Shown here piece by piece: positions 11,100 to 22,545 of a stretch of 64,000 bases of DNA (the first letter of the stretch is position 1; every line of letters begins with the position of its first letter). Position numbers and translations under genes: made by a program. A model generated the notes under the pieces. That model was not told where the DNA came from, ran no database searches, and saw nothing but the letters and a program-made list of their open reading frames with translations. The DNA is from Breviolum minutum Mf 1.05b.01 (lineage: Eukaryota > Sar > Dinophyceae > Suessiales > Symbiodiniaceae): positions 124,001 through 188,000 of the forward strand of contig DF239392.1 in the NCBI GenBank assembly GCA_000507305.1, written 5' to 3'.

Positions 11100-11684
11100 T
11101 TGTCAAGTCAGAATGAGAAGATTTGATAGGAAGGCATGAAATCATGATATCAATGCATGAGTTCAAGTCCCCAGGAAAAAAAGCTTGTTCAGTCAAACAC
11201 GTTCTCAAATGGCATTTTGATTTTATGAGGATCAGCCTCCCCATAATCAAAGAATTTGTATTGTTCATCTGTTCATGTCCCGTCAGTAGTCTGGATGAGA
11301 GAATGATTATTTTTCATCAGACGAGTGACTCCCTTGTCGTAGCATCAAACCGCTTTTTTCCATGAAAGCCAGTCTGCCGAATTCACTTCCCACCAGCCAT
11401 TATATTTCAACTCACCATCCGGTTAAAAATAAAATAAAATCCAAAAAACCTCCCAAACTAACCATCAACTTCACTCCATTTGTCGTACACACCTGGAACC
11501 CAGAAACTGATGGAGTTTTGTTGAGGTCACCAATCTCCTCCAATCCAAAACGCGCCCCCCATTTCAGGGGAAGTCCGCGCCAACGAAAACGAGGGTTTTC
11601 CTTTATGAAGTGGTCCCGGACTTCAGAGGATATCTTAATTTTTTTCGGAGTTTTTTTTTGAAGTTCCCATGTTTTTTTGTTTGA
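11100..11684. other. No supported feature
   Basis: Unique sequence. Overlapping frames on both strands at 11,362-11,661 give no recognisable protein. Confidence 0.45.
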
Positions 11685-11796
11685 TACCCTCCCTGAAACT
11701 AACAGTTCGCACCTGATAAGATGCTGGGCCCCAAAAGGAAAGGATCGTCTTCCAACCATCCGTTTCAGGTGCGAACTGTTAGTTTTGGGGAGTGTA
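11685..11796. mobile_element. Family B MITE, GTTCGCACCTG type, reference copy
   Basis: TACCCTCCCTGAAACTAACA left and GTTAGTTTTGGGGAGTGTA right. Inner arms AGTTCGCACCTG and CAGGTGCGAACT are exact complements. TA at both boundaries. Confidence 0.9.
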
Positions 11797-11900
11797 AACC
11801 AGGAGCTTTGGTTCAGATGATGTTTCCTTTTCAATGGGGTGAGTTTTGGGTTCCATTTTAATTTTCAGAAAGGTAACATTTCGTGGGTAAAGCCTAGGAA

Positions 11901-11985
11901 TACCTTCCAGAATACTAACATAGCCCCTGAAAGTCCATGGTTGGTGGGTGGGTTTATAGGGATCCCTAAACTAATTTTCAGGGTT
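11901..11985. mobile_element. Family B fragment (left arm)
   Basis: TACCTTCCAGAATACTAACA then TAGCCCCTGAAAG. No matching right arm follows. TTTATAGGGATCCCTAAAC, of E-like character, lies where the right half should be. Confidence 0.55.
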
Positions 11986-12174
11986 GCTTAAAAGAACCAC
12001 CTCATTGATACACTACTGATTCGATCCAAGAAACGGTTCCTCCGGCGATGCCGATATTGGAACTTCAAGCGATTGCGATGCCGGCGATGCCTTTGGGCAG
12101 CGAACGGAAGCAGCTGGGGGGATCCTATATGAATGGCAAAGAATGAGGAGGGTTGATGTGAAATAAGAAACTCT

Positions 12175-12245
12175 TATGTATATATGTATATATATACGTA
12201 TTTATAAATGTATATGGATTATATGGTATATATATAAATATAAAA
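12175..12245. repeat. AT-rich simple sequence
   Basis: Interrupted TATATA runs. Confidence 0.7.
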
Positions 12246-12494
12246 CCATGGTTGATTTTTGTAGAGATATCTACAAACTGTAAATAAATGGCTGATTTGT
12301 ATTGGTACATGTCCAATAAGATCTATCATGCAAAAATACGTATCAACATTCATGCACATATATACTAGCTAGTTCTTATATTATGGTATTAATTTCAATA
12401 TTTACCTGATCAATGTAAGTTATCAGACATGGGCACTGACCCCGAAACTGACAAACAGTTCGCCAAAAAAAATCGCCTTCTTATTGTTCTGACA

Positions 12495-12760
12495 ATCCAA
12501 AAAACATATTCAAACTTTAATCAACAAATGTCTTCAAATTTCGATCAAAAGAACATCGTCAAACTTCAATCAAAAGAACATCTTCCAAATTCCAATCCAA
12601 AAAAACATCTTCGGACTTTAATCAAAAAACATCTTCAAATTTCAATCAAAAGACATCTTCAAACTTCAATCAAAAAAACATCTTCAAATTTCAATCAAAA
12701 GAACATCTTCAAACTTCAATCAAAAGAACATCTTCCAAATTCCAATCCAAAAAAAATCTT
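12495..12760. repeat. 26-bp minisatellite
   Basis: About ten imperfect tandem units, each built on AACATCTTCAAATTTCAATC plus AAAAG. A higher-order copy also occurs: the segment with CATCTTCCAAATTCCAATCC near 12,575 is repeated near 12,727. The plus frame stays open across it (codons for repeated Asn, Gln, Lys, His and Ser), which is expected from a repeat lacking stops and is not evidence of a gene. Confidence 0.85.
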
Positions 12761-12895
12761 CTCCACCGGAAAATTCCCTCAAATTTCCCTCACTCTGAGG
12801 TTTCAAACTGTTTCACCTACCTGGCGCAATTCTGCCGGCGCCGTCAGCAACAGGATGGTTTTCTGAAACATCACGGGATATTGGAATTTTCAGGG

Positions 12896-13018
12896 GGAAA
12901 ACATCCCTGAAAACTAACGTGTCCCCTTTTTAAAGGGACTATGGAAAATGGGAAATACATCTGAACCAACCATTGATTTTCAGGGGACATGTTAGTTTTC
13001 GGATGTTTTCGCGGGGTA
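12896..13018. mobile_element. Family B MITE, CGTGTCCCC type
   Basis: Arms CCTGAAAACTAACGTGTCCC and GGGGACATGTTAGTTTTCGG pair. Further out, GGGGGAAAACATC pairs with GATGTTTTCGCGGGG, so the palindrome is longer than in other copies. Confidence 0.85.
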
Positions 13019-14297
13019 AAGCTTGCTTTTAGTTTCAAGAAATGGTAGCATTTACCTATCATTTACTATATGAGAATTCTTGGGGGATAGTTTCAGGCAG
13101 TATATCTTGGATCTACCTACCCCACCCAGCATACTGGCTTGTGATAAACCACCAGGATGACATGAAACAATTTTTAGGCTCCAGGGAATCCCCGGTCCCT
13201 AGACGGACTCATGTACGCCACAAGATGCATCCTGGGGCCCGGGGTGTAGATGAGATCACCTGTTGCTATTGGATCATACGCAATCAATCTCCAATTCGTG
13301 TTGTTCTCCCCATTGAACAAAGCTCCAATATTTTTCCTGGATGAAGTTTTTTCTCGAAAGTTCGATCCAAATTGCTGAAGTATACAGGGCTAAAATTGAC
13401 GATCATTTTTTGTGGTGACACCATCTAGCAACACCAACAGAACTTCATTTTTTGACATGAGCTACACGCTTTTGACATGAGTTGATTCGCTTTCTATCCA
13501 ACTAACCCGTTGATTTTTTTGCAAATAAAATCATCTGAAATCACAGTTGTCTATGATGTAGGGGAAGCTGTCCATCACTTTTACGTTGGACATGTCAGAA
13601 ATTCCATTGAAATCACTACCTCATGTAAAAAAGGAGTAGGTTTCATTTGTAGCATCTGCGCTGGTTAATTTGTGGTCAACAGGGGGTTCTATGGATTTAA
13701 ATGGAATCGGATTGGCCCCCAAATCCTCCAAAGACATGATTCTCAGGAGAAGTTTCCGGGCGAAATCTGAAGGCAAAAGGGCCACAAAAAACGCCAAATA
13801 TCAAGAGCTAAAAGGACCGATGGACCTTGTTGTTTTTTTTCAACCTTTCCAATCATGTGGATTTCCCTCAAACTTCTTGAATACAGAAGACCATTCTTAA
13901 AAACATGGCAATAGCTCTGTGCATTTCCAATTACATTTGATGCAAAACTTTGTCCTATAGAATACTTGTTTCATTCTCCAAGGCCTCTTGACTTATTTTA
14001 AAAAAATACAAGCTCAAAAACGGTTTTCTCTACTCTTTTCTCCCATCATCTAAGTGGCAAAAACTGGAACCTCGTGACCTCGTCCAATTGAAGTCCTCCC
14101 GTTACATGCTGGAAAAGTCCACTTACCTCCCACTTCGTCTGACTCCTTGCAACTTTTCCCCCCCCTACAAGCAGCAAGCTTACCTTACTACCAGAAAGGA
14201 TGAACCCTTCACACAGGTTGGCATCTGCTACCTGACAGCAAAAATCGGTTTTCTGTATGGGGATGTGTTTTTTCATGGTAAATGTTGGTAAACAAAA
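13019..14297. other. No supported gene
   Basis: Unique sequence. A plus-strand frame at 13,670-13,900 has a basic, moderately protein-like stretch but no identifiable domain. The frames at 14,046-14,291 overlap on both strands without any signature. Confidence 0.4.
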
Positions 14298-14391
14298 CCC
14301 CTAGGATCCATGGGACTGGTATATTTATCTACATTTATCCGATGAAAATCAACAAAATGTAGGTGAATATACCATATGTGGACCCTATGGG
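14298..14391. mobile_element. Family D element, copy 3
   Basis: CCCTAGGATCCATGGGACTG left and TATGTGGACCCTATGGG right. Inner arms TATATTTATCTACATT and AATGTAGGTGAATATA. Confidence 0.85.
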
Positions 14392-14418
14392 AAATGTTCA
14401 GGTATGGAATGGTTAATG

Positions 14419-14521
14419 TATATACCTGGAACCCAAATAACCCTTGTTTTGACTGGAAAAGACCTTGTTTTGGAGGGGCCAAGGCTCAACATAGAGGACA
14501 AACAGGTTCCAGGTGTATATA
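14419..14521. mobile_element. Family F MITE, copy 1
   Basis: TATATACCTGGAACCCAAAT left and ACAGGTTCCAGGTGTATATA right, about 20-bp TIRs. The interior CTTGTTTTGACTGGAAAAG followed by ACCTTGTTTTGGAGG also contains a short direct repeat. Confidence 0.85.
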
Positions 14522-14605
14522 TACATATATATATACAGTATATTAAAAGATATTACATATGTGTATCTAGATCTATACACAAAATACTGTCCATATAAGT
14601 TGTGA

Positions 14606-14628
14606 TTATCATATATATATATATATGT
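14606..14628. repeat. (TA)n microsatellite
   Basis: Clean run of about nine units. Confidence 0.8.
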
Positions 14629-15337
14629 ATCATGTACCTGGTAGTTCATGCTTTGTACCGATATTATAAAAAATATACATGAATCCTCCAGACCGTGAAA
14701 TTCTTTTCAACCCATGAAATAAACACATGAAGAGGACCAAAATTGCCTACCCTTGAAGGGTTTAGGTATACACAAAAGTGCCAATATTGTATATTGACAT
14801 TGGATTGGACACACATCAATTGCAATGCGTTTACTCATCAGATACCGCATACTAAGTATACTCATTGATGTATATATATATATATACATGTTATATGTAT
14901 GTATATGATATCCAGCTATTCAATAACCAACTCTTCAAATACTTCAAGCATACCCATGATACCCATGGTAGATACCGGTCTTTTTTTGGCACGGCACTCC
15001 CAACCTGGAACAAAAATGAGACACCAACAAAAAGCCGAAAAAAGCATCCTCCGGGTCACAACTGCCAATGGCCATATTAGTCTGCCCAAATTACAATATT
15101 TCACCAACCCAGATCTCCCTGAAAGAAGGGGATTTCCCTTACTTTTCACCACCATTTGGGGTGGGTGAGGTCGTGTGAGGTCGCGAGCTAATTTGACCAG
15201 ATTAGTTGATACTTCACCCAACTACTTGGATGTGTGCGACTTGATCACCTTCTTCTTGGAGAAATCTCACCAACTAATGGCAAAAAATGCCAAAAATGTG
15301 CACGCAGTCATCCGAGGCATTGTTGCATGGAGTACAT
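14629..15337. other. No supported gene; one (TA)n tract
   Basis: TA microsatellite at about 14,867-14,888. A minus-strand frame at 14,916-15,221 (101 codons) contains a hydrophobic stretch but no recognisable family. Confidence 0.4.
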
Positions 15338-15450
15338 ACTAAACAACCGTAAAACCAACATGGAACCTGAAAATGGGGGCCCCCTCGAAGCGGAGATTCC
15401 TATTAAAAACCCTGTATTTTCAGGTTCCATGTTAGCTTTTTTTGGGGGGT
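15338..15450. mobile_element. Family B MITE, CATGGAACCTG type
   Basis: Arms AAACCAACATGGAACCTGAA and TTCAGGTTCCATGTTAGCTT. Right end GGGGGGTA and left TACTAAACAACC, so the left terminus is diverged. Confidence 0.85.
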
Positions 15451-15542
15451 ATCTATGGTTGCAAGTTGGAGCATGAAAAGGCACTGTTCAATTCTGGGAT
15501 CGATTTCCAGGAAAATCCCTGTTTGGGTGGGCAAGAATTTTG

Positions 15543-15652
15543 AGTACACTTAGTCACCTGAAAAATGGTGATTTTTCAAGACAAGCCTTTCCTTTTGGGT
15601 CGACCGGACCCTATTTTCAGTAGCAAACTTGATGTTAGTTTCAGGGAGGGTA
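15543..15652. mobile_element. Family B MITE, mixed arms
   Basis: The right arm GATGTTAGTTTCAGGGAGGG with TA is well kept. The left arm TACACTTAGTCACCTGAAAA is drifted. The interior CAAGCCTTTCC is shared with the copy at 6873. Confidence 0.75.
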
Positions 15653-15678
15653 GTCATCATCTTCGAACCCAAATCCCC

Positions 15679-15766
15679 AACACTCAATGTATGGCATATT
15701 TACCTATACATTTACCATGAAGAATACGGTAACCAAATGTAGGTAAACACACCATCCACTGAGTGT
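15679..15766. mobile_element. Family D element with private outer arms
   Basis: Core arms ATTTACCTATACATTTACC and AAATGTAGGTAAACACACC are family-like, but the outer arms are ACACTCAATGTATGG and CCATCCACTGAGTGT. These pair with each other and differ from the usual CCCATAGGATCC arms. Confidence 0.8.
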
Positions 15767-16345
15767 CTAGGAATATAAACCTCTTGCATGCTTTTTCGGT
15801 GCCCCTCAATCCTCGAATTGAAGCCCGTTGTTGGGATCGTGAAATCACTGTACTAGACTTACTGCCTTAACTGTCATGTCATATCATTATATATCATTCA
15901 TACATGTGCAATCATAGTTTACACACTTTTCAAGCAATGTAATTGATGGCATGTTCTGTTTTTGATCCCCAAAATATGGGGCCCTTGTTATGATACCTGT
16001 CGGGAGTTTGCTTAGCACCCACACCATGAAGGGATGAGTTCGCGATGGCAAGGCCTGTTGTTTAAGGGTTGGGTTTGTTTTGAAAGCCAATACCTGGTAT
16101 CAAATACATAATACATATAGTCATATAGTTACATACGCGTAGCGAGATATCTATAAAGGTGGTTCACCAATGATTTCGGTCGAACCTTCCCGGAAGAATG
16201 CGGTCAGTGGTCAAATTACTCTTGGATTGACTTGGGGTAACCAGCTGCGTAGAATATTACGTGAGCAATGAAAAAAACAAACAGGTTGTTCAGGGTAGGA
16301 CTAGTCATGAAGGTATGGTCGATTATTTGACTTCTAATTTTCCAG
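15767..16345. other. No supported feature
   Basis: Unique AT-rich DNA. Confidence 0.5.
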
Positions 16346-16464
16346 TATACACTGTTGATGGAAGAAATCCTCCTAAACCAGTTGATCAGTAGTCTATCCC
16401 ATAATTTACAGGGCTTTTTTTAATGCATGCCAGGGGGTTCAGAATTTCTGAATCATCAACAGTA
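16346..16464. mobile_element. Family C MITE, opposite orientation
   Basis: ACACTGTTGATGGAAGAAAT left and CTGAATCATCAACAGTA right. The order of inner blocks (CCAGTTGAT, then TCCCATAATTTACAGGG) is the reverse complement of the copy at 7842. Confidence 0.85.
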
Positions 16465-16681
16465 TGTGCTCCAACATGTGATGTGAATATTTGCTTTTCT
16501 ATATATATATATTATCATTCAAAATGAGTGGGTACTCCACTACAGGGTACCCCACCACAGCTGAAGCCAAAATAGGGAAACATTAAGACAACATAGCAAA
16601 ACAAGAGTACAAAATTGTAAAAAAAAAACACAAACCATAGTAACTACCTTGTGATTTTGAAGATTCAGGAATTCTGAACAG

Positions 16682-16727
16682 CCCAGGTAGGGATGAAAAT
16701 AAAAAATGTTTGAAACCACTAGCCAGG
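16682..16727 (+). mobile_element. Family A fragment (right half)
   Basis: CCCAGGTAGGGATGAAAATA then TGTTTGAAACCACTAGCCAGG. The left half is absent. Confidence 0.7.
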
Positions 16728-16889
16728 TTTTCTTAATATTATCCCTTTTTGTTGCTGAATTTTTTGCAACCCCCGAATTTTCTAGAATTGATATCAAAAC
16801 TGATGGTGCGGAAAATGGAGCTCCTTTCAAATATAATTACTTCGGGTATCTATATGAAATTTCAGGGGCATAAGAAGATGAAACAAAGA

Positions 16890-16990
16890 CTAGGTGGTGG
16901 TTTCAACCCATTTTCAAAAATATGAGTCAAAATGCAAATCTTCCTTGAATGGATGTGAAAATTGAGGAAATGCTTTAAACCACCACCTAG
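16890..16990 (+). mobile_element. Family A element, copy 5
   Basis: CTAGGTGGTGGTTTCAACCC to GCTTTAAACCACCACCTAG, full length. No clear target duplication remains. Confidence 0.85.
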
Positions 16991-18508
16991 AAACCCACCC
17001 GTTTCGGCTTGCGGGTCACCTGAAACTCTCGGGTGAAGAGTTGCGTGAGACGCACATCCACGAAACAACCAGAAGCTCTCCTGAGAGCATTATGTGTTTG
17101 AAACATCGCCTTGATTGAGAATGGCTCAAAACATGGGCATTTCAAGCATTTTCGGGTTGATTTCTACCAACGTCCATATTATAAGCGCAATGAACTGATG
17201 TTCGAATATTCTGCAGCATGACTCCATGTCTGCAATTTCTTTGGCAAAACTACGGTGCTAAAAGTTGATAAATGTCCATTTTGCCCGGAAAATCTACCAA
17301 TTTTTTTGACTCAACAAACGAGTCAAGTTTCTCCAAGGGGCTAGGTTTACCACAGGTTCCCGAGGTGATTCCAAGGTGGCTATTTAAGCAGATGATTCCA
17401 AGGTTAGCGGCCAAGATTGATACTGGCCAGATGGCAACCAGAAATCCGGTAAACTCACCAGTTGAGTTTAGGAGAAATGAAAACCCATTATTTGCGGAAA
17501 GGGGTTGGCTATCTATCTCCGGTGAGTGTTTGGGATTTCTGAACCCAATGACATAGAGAAACTCTCTCATTCATTCATTCATCTTTTTTTGTTTGGTCCC
17601 AGGAGATATACCAACTGCAGTTAAAGCTCCAAGCACCCTGCAAAGCAGCCAATGGCCTGCCAACAATCCCACCAAAAATGTTGAAGAGAACCGCCATGAC
17701 TGGTGGAAGTCATACACTTAGCTCTCTGTCTGTCTCTCTCTCTGGATATTATATTCCTCCTTTGTCAACCACACGTCTCAAAACCACAACTCGTGTTCTT
17801 CTTATCTTTCAACATGGAACCAACATGATCATCTTCATCAATTTTAAAATTGTTAAAACTTGCCAGGGAGACTGCAAATGATGCCCAAACCTAAGCAAAG
17901 CACGAGCGAAAAGACTCCGAACAGAGCATCTGTATAGTTCTCGAATCTTTTATCTTATCAACAGTAAACGGTCTAAACGCATGTCTTATCATGGTTCGTC
18001 CAGGAGATATGTGTTGCCGCAGCTGGCGCACCAAATGTCGATTCATCCAAACACAAACAGTCACAAACATGATCATACATGTCTTTACCTGTGTTGAACA
18101 TTAATATTTACAAACAAGAAGTATGAGGGAACTATAGAAGAACCTATATACAATATAGATACACATGTTTTGAATGACATCCGACAACCCCTGCGCTGAG
18201 ACAGTTTAAAACAAAACAAACATGGCATCTCTTTGGGGCAACGCATCCTGAGTTGGAGTCACTATTGTATACACACCACACGTCCAAAACACCACATATT
18301 CGTCAGGAAATTGTAAAAAAACACAATGGAGTTCAACCAGGCAAACGTGATGTATTTGATTGTCTTTTTTTTGATGGAACTGATCCGTTTTTACATCCTG
18401 TAGCAAAACATCTACATCACATGTAGTGACTACGCAGTATGAGATTGAAAGAAAAGAATCAACCAAACAATAGAATAGAAACAAATCCTTCTGCAGGGGT
18501 TTTACAAT
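16991..18508. other. No supported gene
   Basis: Largest element-free stretch of the left half. Complementary frames at 17,250-17,570 are open on both strands. GACTCAACAAACGAGTC near 17,308 is a small hairpin. Nothing here matches a family I know. Confidence 0.4.
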
Positions 18509-18618
18509 TACACCCCTGAAATTTAACATAGCCCCTAAAATTAGGCAATCCCAAAAGGAAACTCATCTTCCATCTTCCAACCATCATTTTTTCAGGGGCT
18601 ATGTTAAATTTTGGTGTA
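18509..18618. mobile_element. Family B MITE, CATAGCCCC type
   Basis: TACACCCCTGAAATTTAACA left and GCTATGTTAAATTTTGGTGTA right. Inner arms ATAGCCCCTAAAA and TTTTCAGGGGCTAT. TA at both boundaries. Confidence 0.9.
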
Positions 18619-19172
18619 ATGAACACTTGCATATCTCAGAATCCTCAATGTAGACCATCTCTCATGGGGTTTTCTCACGAGTCAAACTTTCTTTGGGTTT
18701 CGTCTCTGAGTTTTCTGCATGGCGTTTCTCAGCAAGTTTCAAGAACTCAAGATATACCAACAATATCCAGCAATCCCAAACTTTTTCTGTAAAGAGATAC
18801 ATATCAAATATATTCGTGCAGTTCAATGGATATTCTTTACAGCCATAATACGTCTATACCCTCCAAATACCTCCTGAAGTTTGGTGTTTTGAGGTACTTG
18901 TATGTTTTTCGGGCCCAAATTCCTTCTTAGGTGGCCCTGGATGTCTAGGGATATGTCGTTTCCGTTATTCTGCTTTCGCCTCTTTCCGAAAAAAAGAAAC
19001 TTGGAACAACGGCGGGGGGTGGGGGGGGTGCACATGGGGATCCATCATCCAGGATCCAAGGAACATGGCGATACGTCCACCAAAGGCCAGGCGTGGCAAA
19101 CATACCTCCAAGACCTCCCAAGGTTTTGCAGGTTTGGATAAGGCCTTGTTAAGGGAATCCAATGGTTAATAA
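18619..19172. other. No supported feature
   Basis: Unique sequence with a G-run (GGGGGGTGGGGGGG) near 19,015. No gene recognised. Confidence 0.45.
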
Positions 19173-19272
19173 CTAGTTGGTGGTTTCAACCCATCTGAAA
19201 AATAAAATATTAGTCAAATTGGATCATTTCCCCAGGGATGAAAATAAAAAAATATTTGAAACCACCACCTAG
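19173..19272 (+). mobile_element. Family A element with 7-bp duplication
   Basis: CTAGTTGGTGGTTTCAACCC to ATTTGAAACCACCACCTAG. TTAATAA lies directly on both sides (AATGGTTAATAA left, TTAATAAGGCC right). Confidence 0.9.
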
Positions 19273-19932
19273 TTAATAAGGCCTGAAAAAAGGCCTTATT
19301 TCTGGGGGGGGTACTTAGGGGGGTAGGTTTTCCAGACATGACATGGCAAACGCATCAACGGACTTTTTTAGACCCTATGGCGAAAGAAGCAGGTGTGAAT
19401 TATTTGGGTGATCATTTGTTTTCGGATTTGACTCCAATTCATCTTCATGTGGTCCAAATTTTGCAGTTCAACCTGAAAACACTGGTTTTTAAACATGTAT
19501 TTTGGTGTGTTTCAAAATTCAGTAACACTGGTAACCCCCCAACAAATGGTCAAAACATAGGTCTAGTATGAAAGTATCTCTAGACCATCAAGATATATAA
19601 ATATCAATCAGCAAGTCAAGAAAAAATATGACATACCAATACCAACGTTAAAAAAAAACATTTGATGTGGGTGTTCATCAATTAATTATATGATCCTGGA
19701 TCATGCATTGGGGAAAAAGCATCTCTCGTTCTCTCTCCATATTATCAAAAGAAATGCAAACAAACAACAATTTGCACAAAATCAGGAGAGATTGACTTGC
19801 ATATACTACCCCTCCCCAGGAATAGTGGCAAATGAAGGTTTACAAGGATCCCCGAGCCTAAGATCCCCGAGCCTAAAATCATGGTAGGATTTCTATTGGT
19901 GACCTGGAATCCTGGGAGGGGCAACCATCCCA
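19273..19932. other. No supported gene; small repeats
   Basis: Hairpin AAGGCCTGAAAAAAGGCCTT at about 19,278. GATCCCCGAGCCTAA is present twice in tandem near 19,848-19,878. No gene recognised. Confidence 0.45.
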
Positions 19933-20023
19933 ACATTTCCCTGAAACTAACAGCGCAAGCTGCCGGAAAATACAGGTTTCCCTAGCACCATTTTTCAGGT
20001 GATAAACATTTTACAGAATGTAC
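19933..20023. mobile_element. Family B fragment
   Basis: Left arm CATTTCCCTGAAACTAACAG is intact. The right side keeps only CATTTTTCAGGTG, so the element is broken. Confidence 0.6.
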
Positions 20024-20132
20024 TCAAAATTATTGCTCACCCAAAACAAAGGGTACGAAAAGAAAAAAGGTCCCAAATTTGTTGCTCGTCCCTTTTCATG
20101 TTCCAGTTTGATTGGACCGTGGGTCATTTGTA

Positions 20133-20273
20133 GTCACGAAAAAAAACCTTCCAACTTTCCATTATACTGGTTGGTTAATAGGGATCTTTAAATTGGTTTA
20201 TTAAAATCACCAAATAACTTTGTAGTATAATCCCTCATATAACCCAACCAACCAGGGTATTTTTCATTGCTCA
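20133..20273. mobile_element. Family E MITE with 9-bp flanking duplication
   Basis: Left GTCACGAAAAAAAACC, inner CTGGTTGGTTAATAGGGATC, right AACCCAACCAACCAGGG and TTTTTCATTGCTCA. TCATTTGTA occurs at the left boundary and again at the right end. Confidence 0.85.
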
Positions 20274-20980
20274 TTTGTATAGTCATGTAAAGATGCCTCA
20301 GTTTCGGTGGATTTTTGGGTGAAGCTTATCTTCAAGGTCGGCTGCCCATTGTCGCGCGCCTCTGATGCCAGCTCCGTATCCTCTGCTACAATCAGCAAGC
20401 CATCCACAGGCATGGCCTTTTCTTTAAAAGACATGGGGAAACCTGGAGTGTTTCGTTAACGAAATATAAGCACCAAGTTAAGAATAACTAAGTTGTTCGA
20501 AGAATGCTTCATCATAGTTGACAAAGTCAACTATCTAAAAATAATGATATTAAGAGTATTCAATTTGTTTCAACATAAGGAAGAAGAAGTGTTTATACCC
20601 ATCTATTGAATTCAAACCATTCATGAACTTTAGTCAATTTTTCCTTGTTGCTTTAGGTCCCCTTTTGAGGGTAACCATTGACTAATGATATGTATGGTCA
20701 ACACGCAGCTTGTCTCATGAAAAACCACCACAGGTTTACCCTGAAGGCCGTTGCGTATCCGACCAACAATTGTGAGGGCCCTATTCATCACAGGTGTGTC
20801 TCAACAAAAAAAAATCTGAATAAGATGTGCTTAGAAACCTCGAGTTAGCTCCAAATCGCTCCATTCCAAGCACCAGCTGGCCAAACTAATGTGCGTGTTT
20901 TCCTGCCAAAGACCAACACTTTCCAAAGACCCACTGTAATCCCAAAAAGTTTAAAGTGTAGCCACTGGCCAAGTAAGGTG
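20274..20980. other. No supported feature
   Basis: AT-rich unique sequence. Confidence 0.5.
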
Positions 20981-21069
20981 AAACTCCTGAAACTAATACC
21001 GCCCCCCCAAAAAAATGGTGAATTAGCACCCGGGGCCGGGGCCTTTCCAACAGGAAACTCATCTTCCAA
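20981..21069. mobile_element. Decayed family B copy
   Basis: AACTCCTGAAACTAATACC left, then CTTTCCAACAGGAAACTCAT and CTTCCAACTCACC, which match the B interior. The right arm is lost. Confidence 0.5.
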
Positions 21070-21606
21070 CTCACCAGCTGATGCGGGGACATCATGGATT
21101 CATCTGATTAATATACAGTGTGTTTTTTTTTCAGACTCAAAAAATGGCCCTGTGGCCTAAACAAATTGTGGACCTCCAAAAAGTGTATCTACCATGTTGG
21201 ATACTACCATATACTACCAAAAATGTTATTTATCTATTCTAATACACAGTAAAGTAACTATGGAATGTAAACGCAAATATATATATATATACATTACATA
21301 TACCTCCACAGAGGCATGTAATATCATACACATGTACTGAAAACATCTATGCAAACTATCAATCTACACACCACATATTGTATATGTGGCATATAGTGGT
21401 AGAGTATGATACAACCTTGACACCAATCAGATCCCAATTTTGACAACTGATGGCAAATGCCTCCAAGGATTTCAAGTCCTCCCTGCGTTTGTTGATACGA
21501 TTCACTCGAGCCTCAAGGGAAAAGAGAGAGAGTCAAGCAACGGTGGCAACGGCGTGTTCACTCAAAAAAGCAAAGTTTGAAGGCCCTAATCGTTTCAATC
21601 ACTGGA
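21070..21606. other. No supported gene; (TA)n tract
   Basis: TA run at about 21,276-21,292. No gene recognised. Confidence 0.5.
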
Positions 21607-21706
21607 CAAGTTGGTGGTTTCGAACCAGTTGAAAAATACGCGCAACTCAAATGGGATCATCCCGAGGTAGGGATGAACATATTTAAAAAAATTGAAACCA
21701 CTTCCT
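21607..21706 (+). mobile_element. Family A element, copy 7
   Basis: CAAGTTGGTGGTTTCGAACC to ATTGAAACCACTTCCTG. Both terminal CTAG tetramers are mutated. Confidence 0.75.
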
Positions 21707-21940
21707 GATTGTATAATTTGCTTGCTTTTAGTGTCACTCTTCTCAATGGAAAATAAATGTGTCTTCTAAATTGGTGAAAGTTCGTAACATGTACTACACT
21801 GTAGTAAAGCAATTACAAACGAAAAGTACAATCAATGTGTTTCTGAAACCTACCATCCAACAAATGTGGATCAATCAAAACAACGTATACAAACATGTCA
21901 GCAGCATAAAATATGTATAAATAAATATACGTACATGTAT

Positions 21941-22025
21941 ACCTGGCACCCAGGTCCCTTTTTTGGGGGGGCTGAAACCTCCAAAATCAGAAGACTTGTC
22001 CAATCAAAACCCAAGTCAATCACAG
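21941..22025. mobile_element. Decayed family F copy
   Basis: GTATACCTGGCACCCAGGTC left, followed by AAGACTTGTCCAATCAAAAC, which matches the F interior. The right TIR is absent. Confidence 0.55.
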
Positions 22026-22092
22026 GATTCCACTTGCAATAATCACATAGATACTCTTGATGCTTTAGAAAGACACCCTGCTAATCACCATG

Positions 22093-22201
22093 CTAGTTGG
22101 TGGTTTCAACACCTTTGAAAAATATTCTCGTCAAATTGGATTCATCTTCCCCAATGATCGGGGTGAAAATTCAAAAATATCAAACAATTGCCACCACCTA
22201 G
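22093..22201 (+). mobile_element. Family A element, copy 8
   Basis: CTAGTTGGTGGTTTCAACAC to CAATTGCCACCACCTAG. CCATG flanks both ends (5-bp duplication). Confidence 0.85.
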
Positions 22202-22347
22202 CCATGGATGTTCTCCAACAAGAACATGTGAAGTGACAACAACTTGTCAAACCTATGGTTTTCTCAAGGATTTCGTTGTTTTCAAGTATCTTCCCAACTC
22301 CGGAGGGTCACGCCTCCGCACGGCCAGGCGCCTTGTTTGAGTGGAGC

Positions 22348-22461
22348 TACACCCCCGAAAACTAACGGCTGGAGGGCCCAAAATGACGCCATATTTGAAG
22401 CCGGAGTTACATTTTCAAAACCATCAGCCATTTGGTATCTAAGTTAGATTTCAGCGGGGTA
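22348..22461. mobile_element. Family B copy, CGGCTGG variant
   Basis: TACACCCCCGAAAACTAACG left and AAGTTAGATTTCAGCGGGGTA right. TA boundaries are kept while the inner arms have drifted. Confidence 0.75.
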
Positions 22462-22545
22462 ACATGGAATTCCCCTGAAAATTGATGGTTTCAAACATTT
22501 CTGAAAAAAAAGAAAAAGGTCCCTTTTCAAGGGGATATGTTGGTT
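22462..22545. mobile_element. Second family B fragment, abutting
   Basis: ACATGGAATTCCCCTGAAAA left and AAGGGGATATGTTGGTTTTA right. It starts where the previous copy ends, so the two are tandem or nested. Confidence 0.6.

Noticed and set aside
12429-12866. 145-codon Asn/Lys/Gln-rich protein
   Set aside because: Generated by the 26-bp minisatellite; the peptide simply repeats with the DNA.
17250-17570. Complementary 100-codon frames as a gene
   Set aside because: Both strands are open with equal quality and no motif, splice context or homologue is recognisable.
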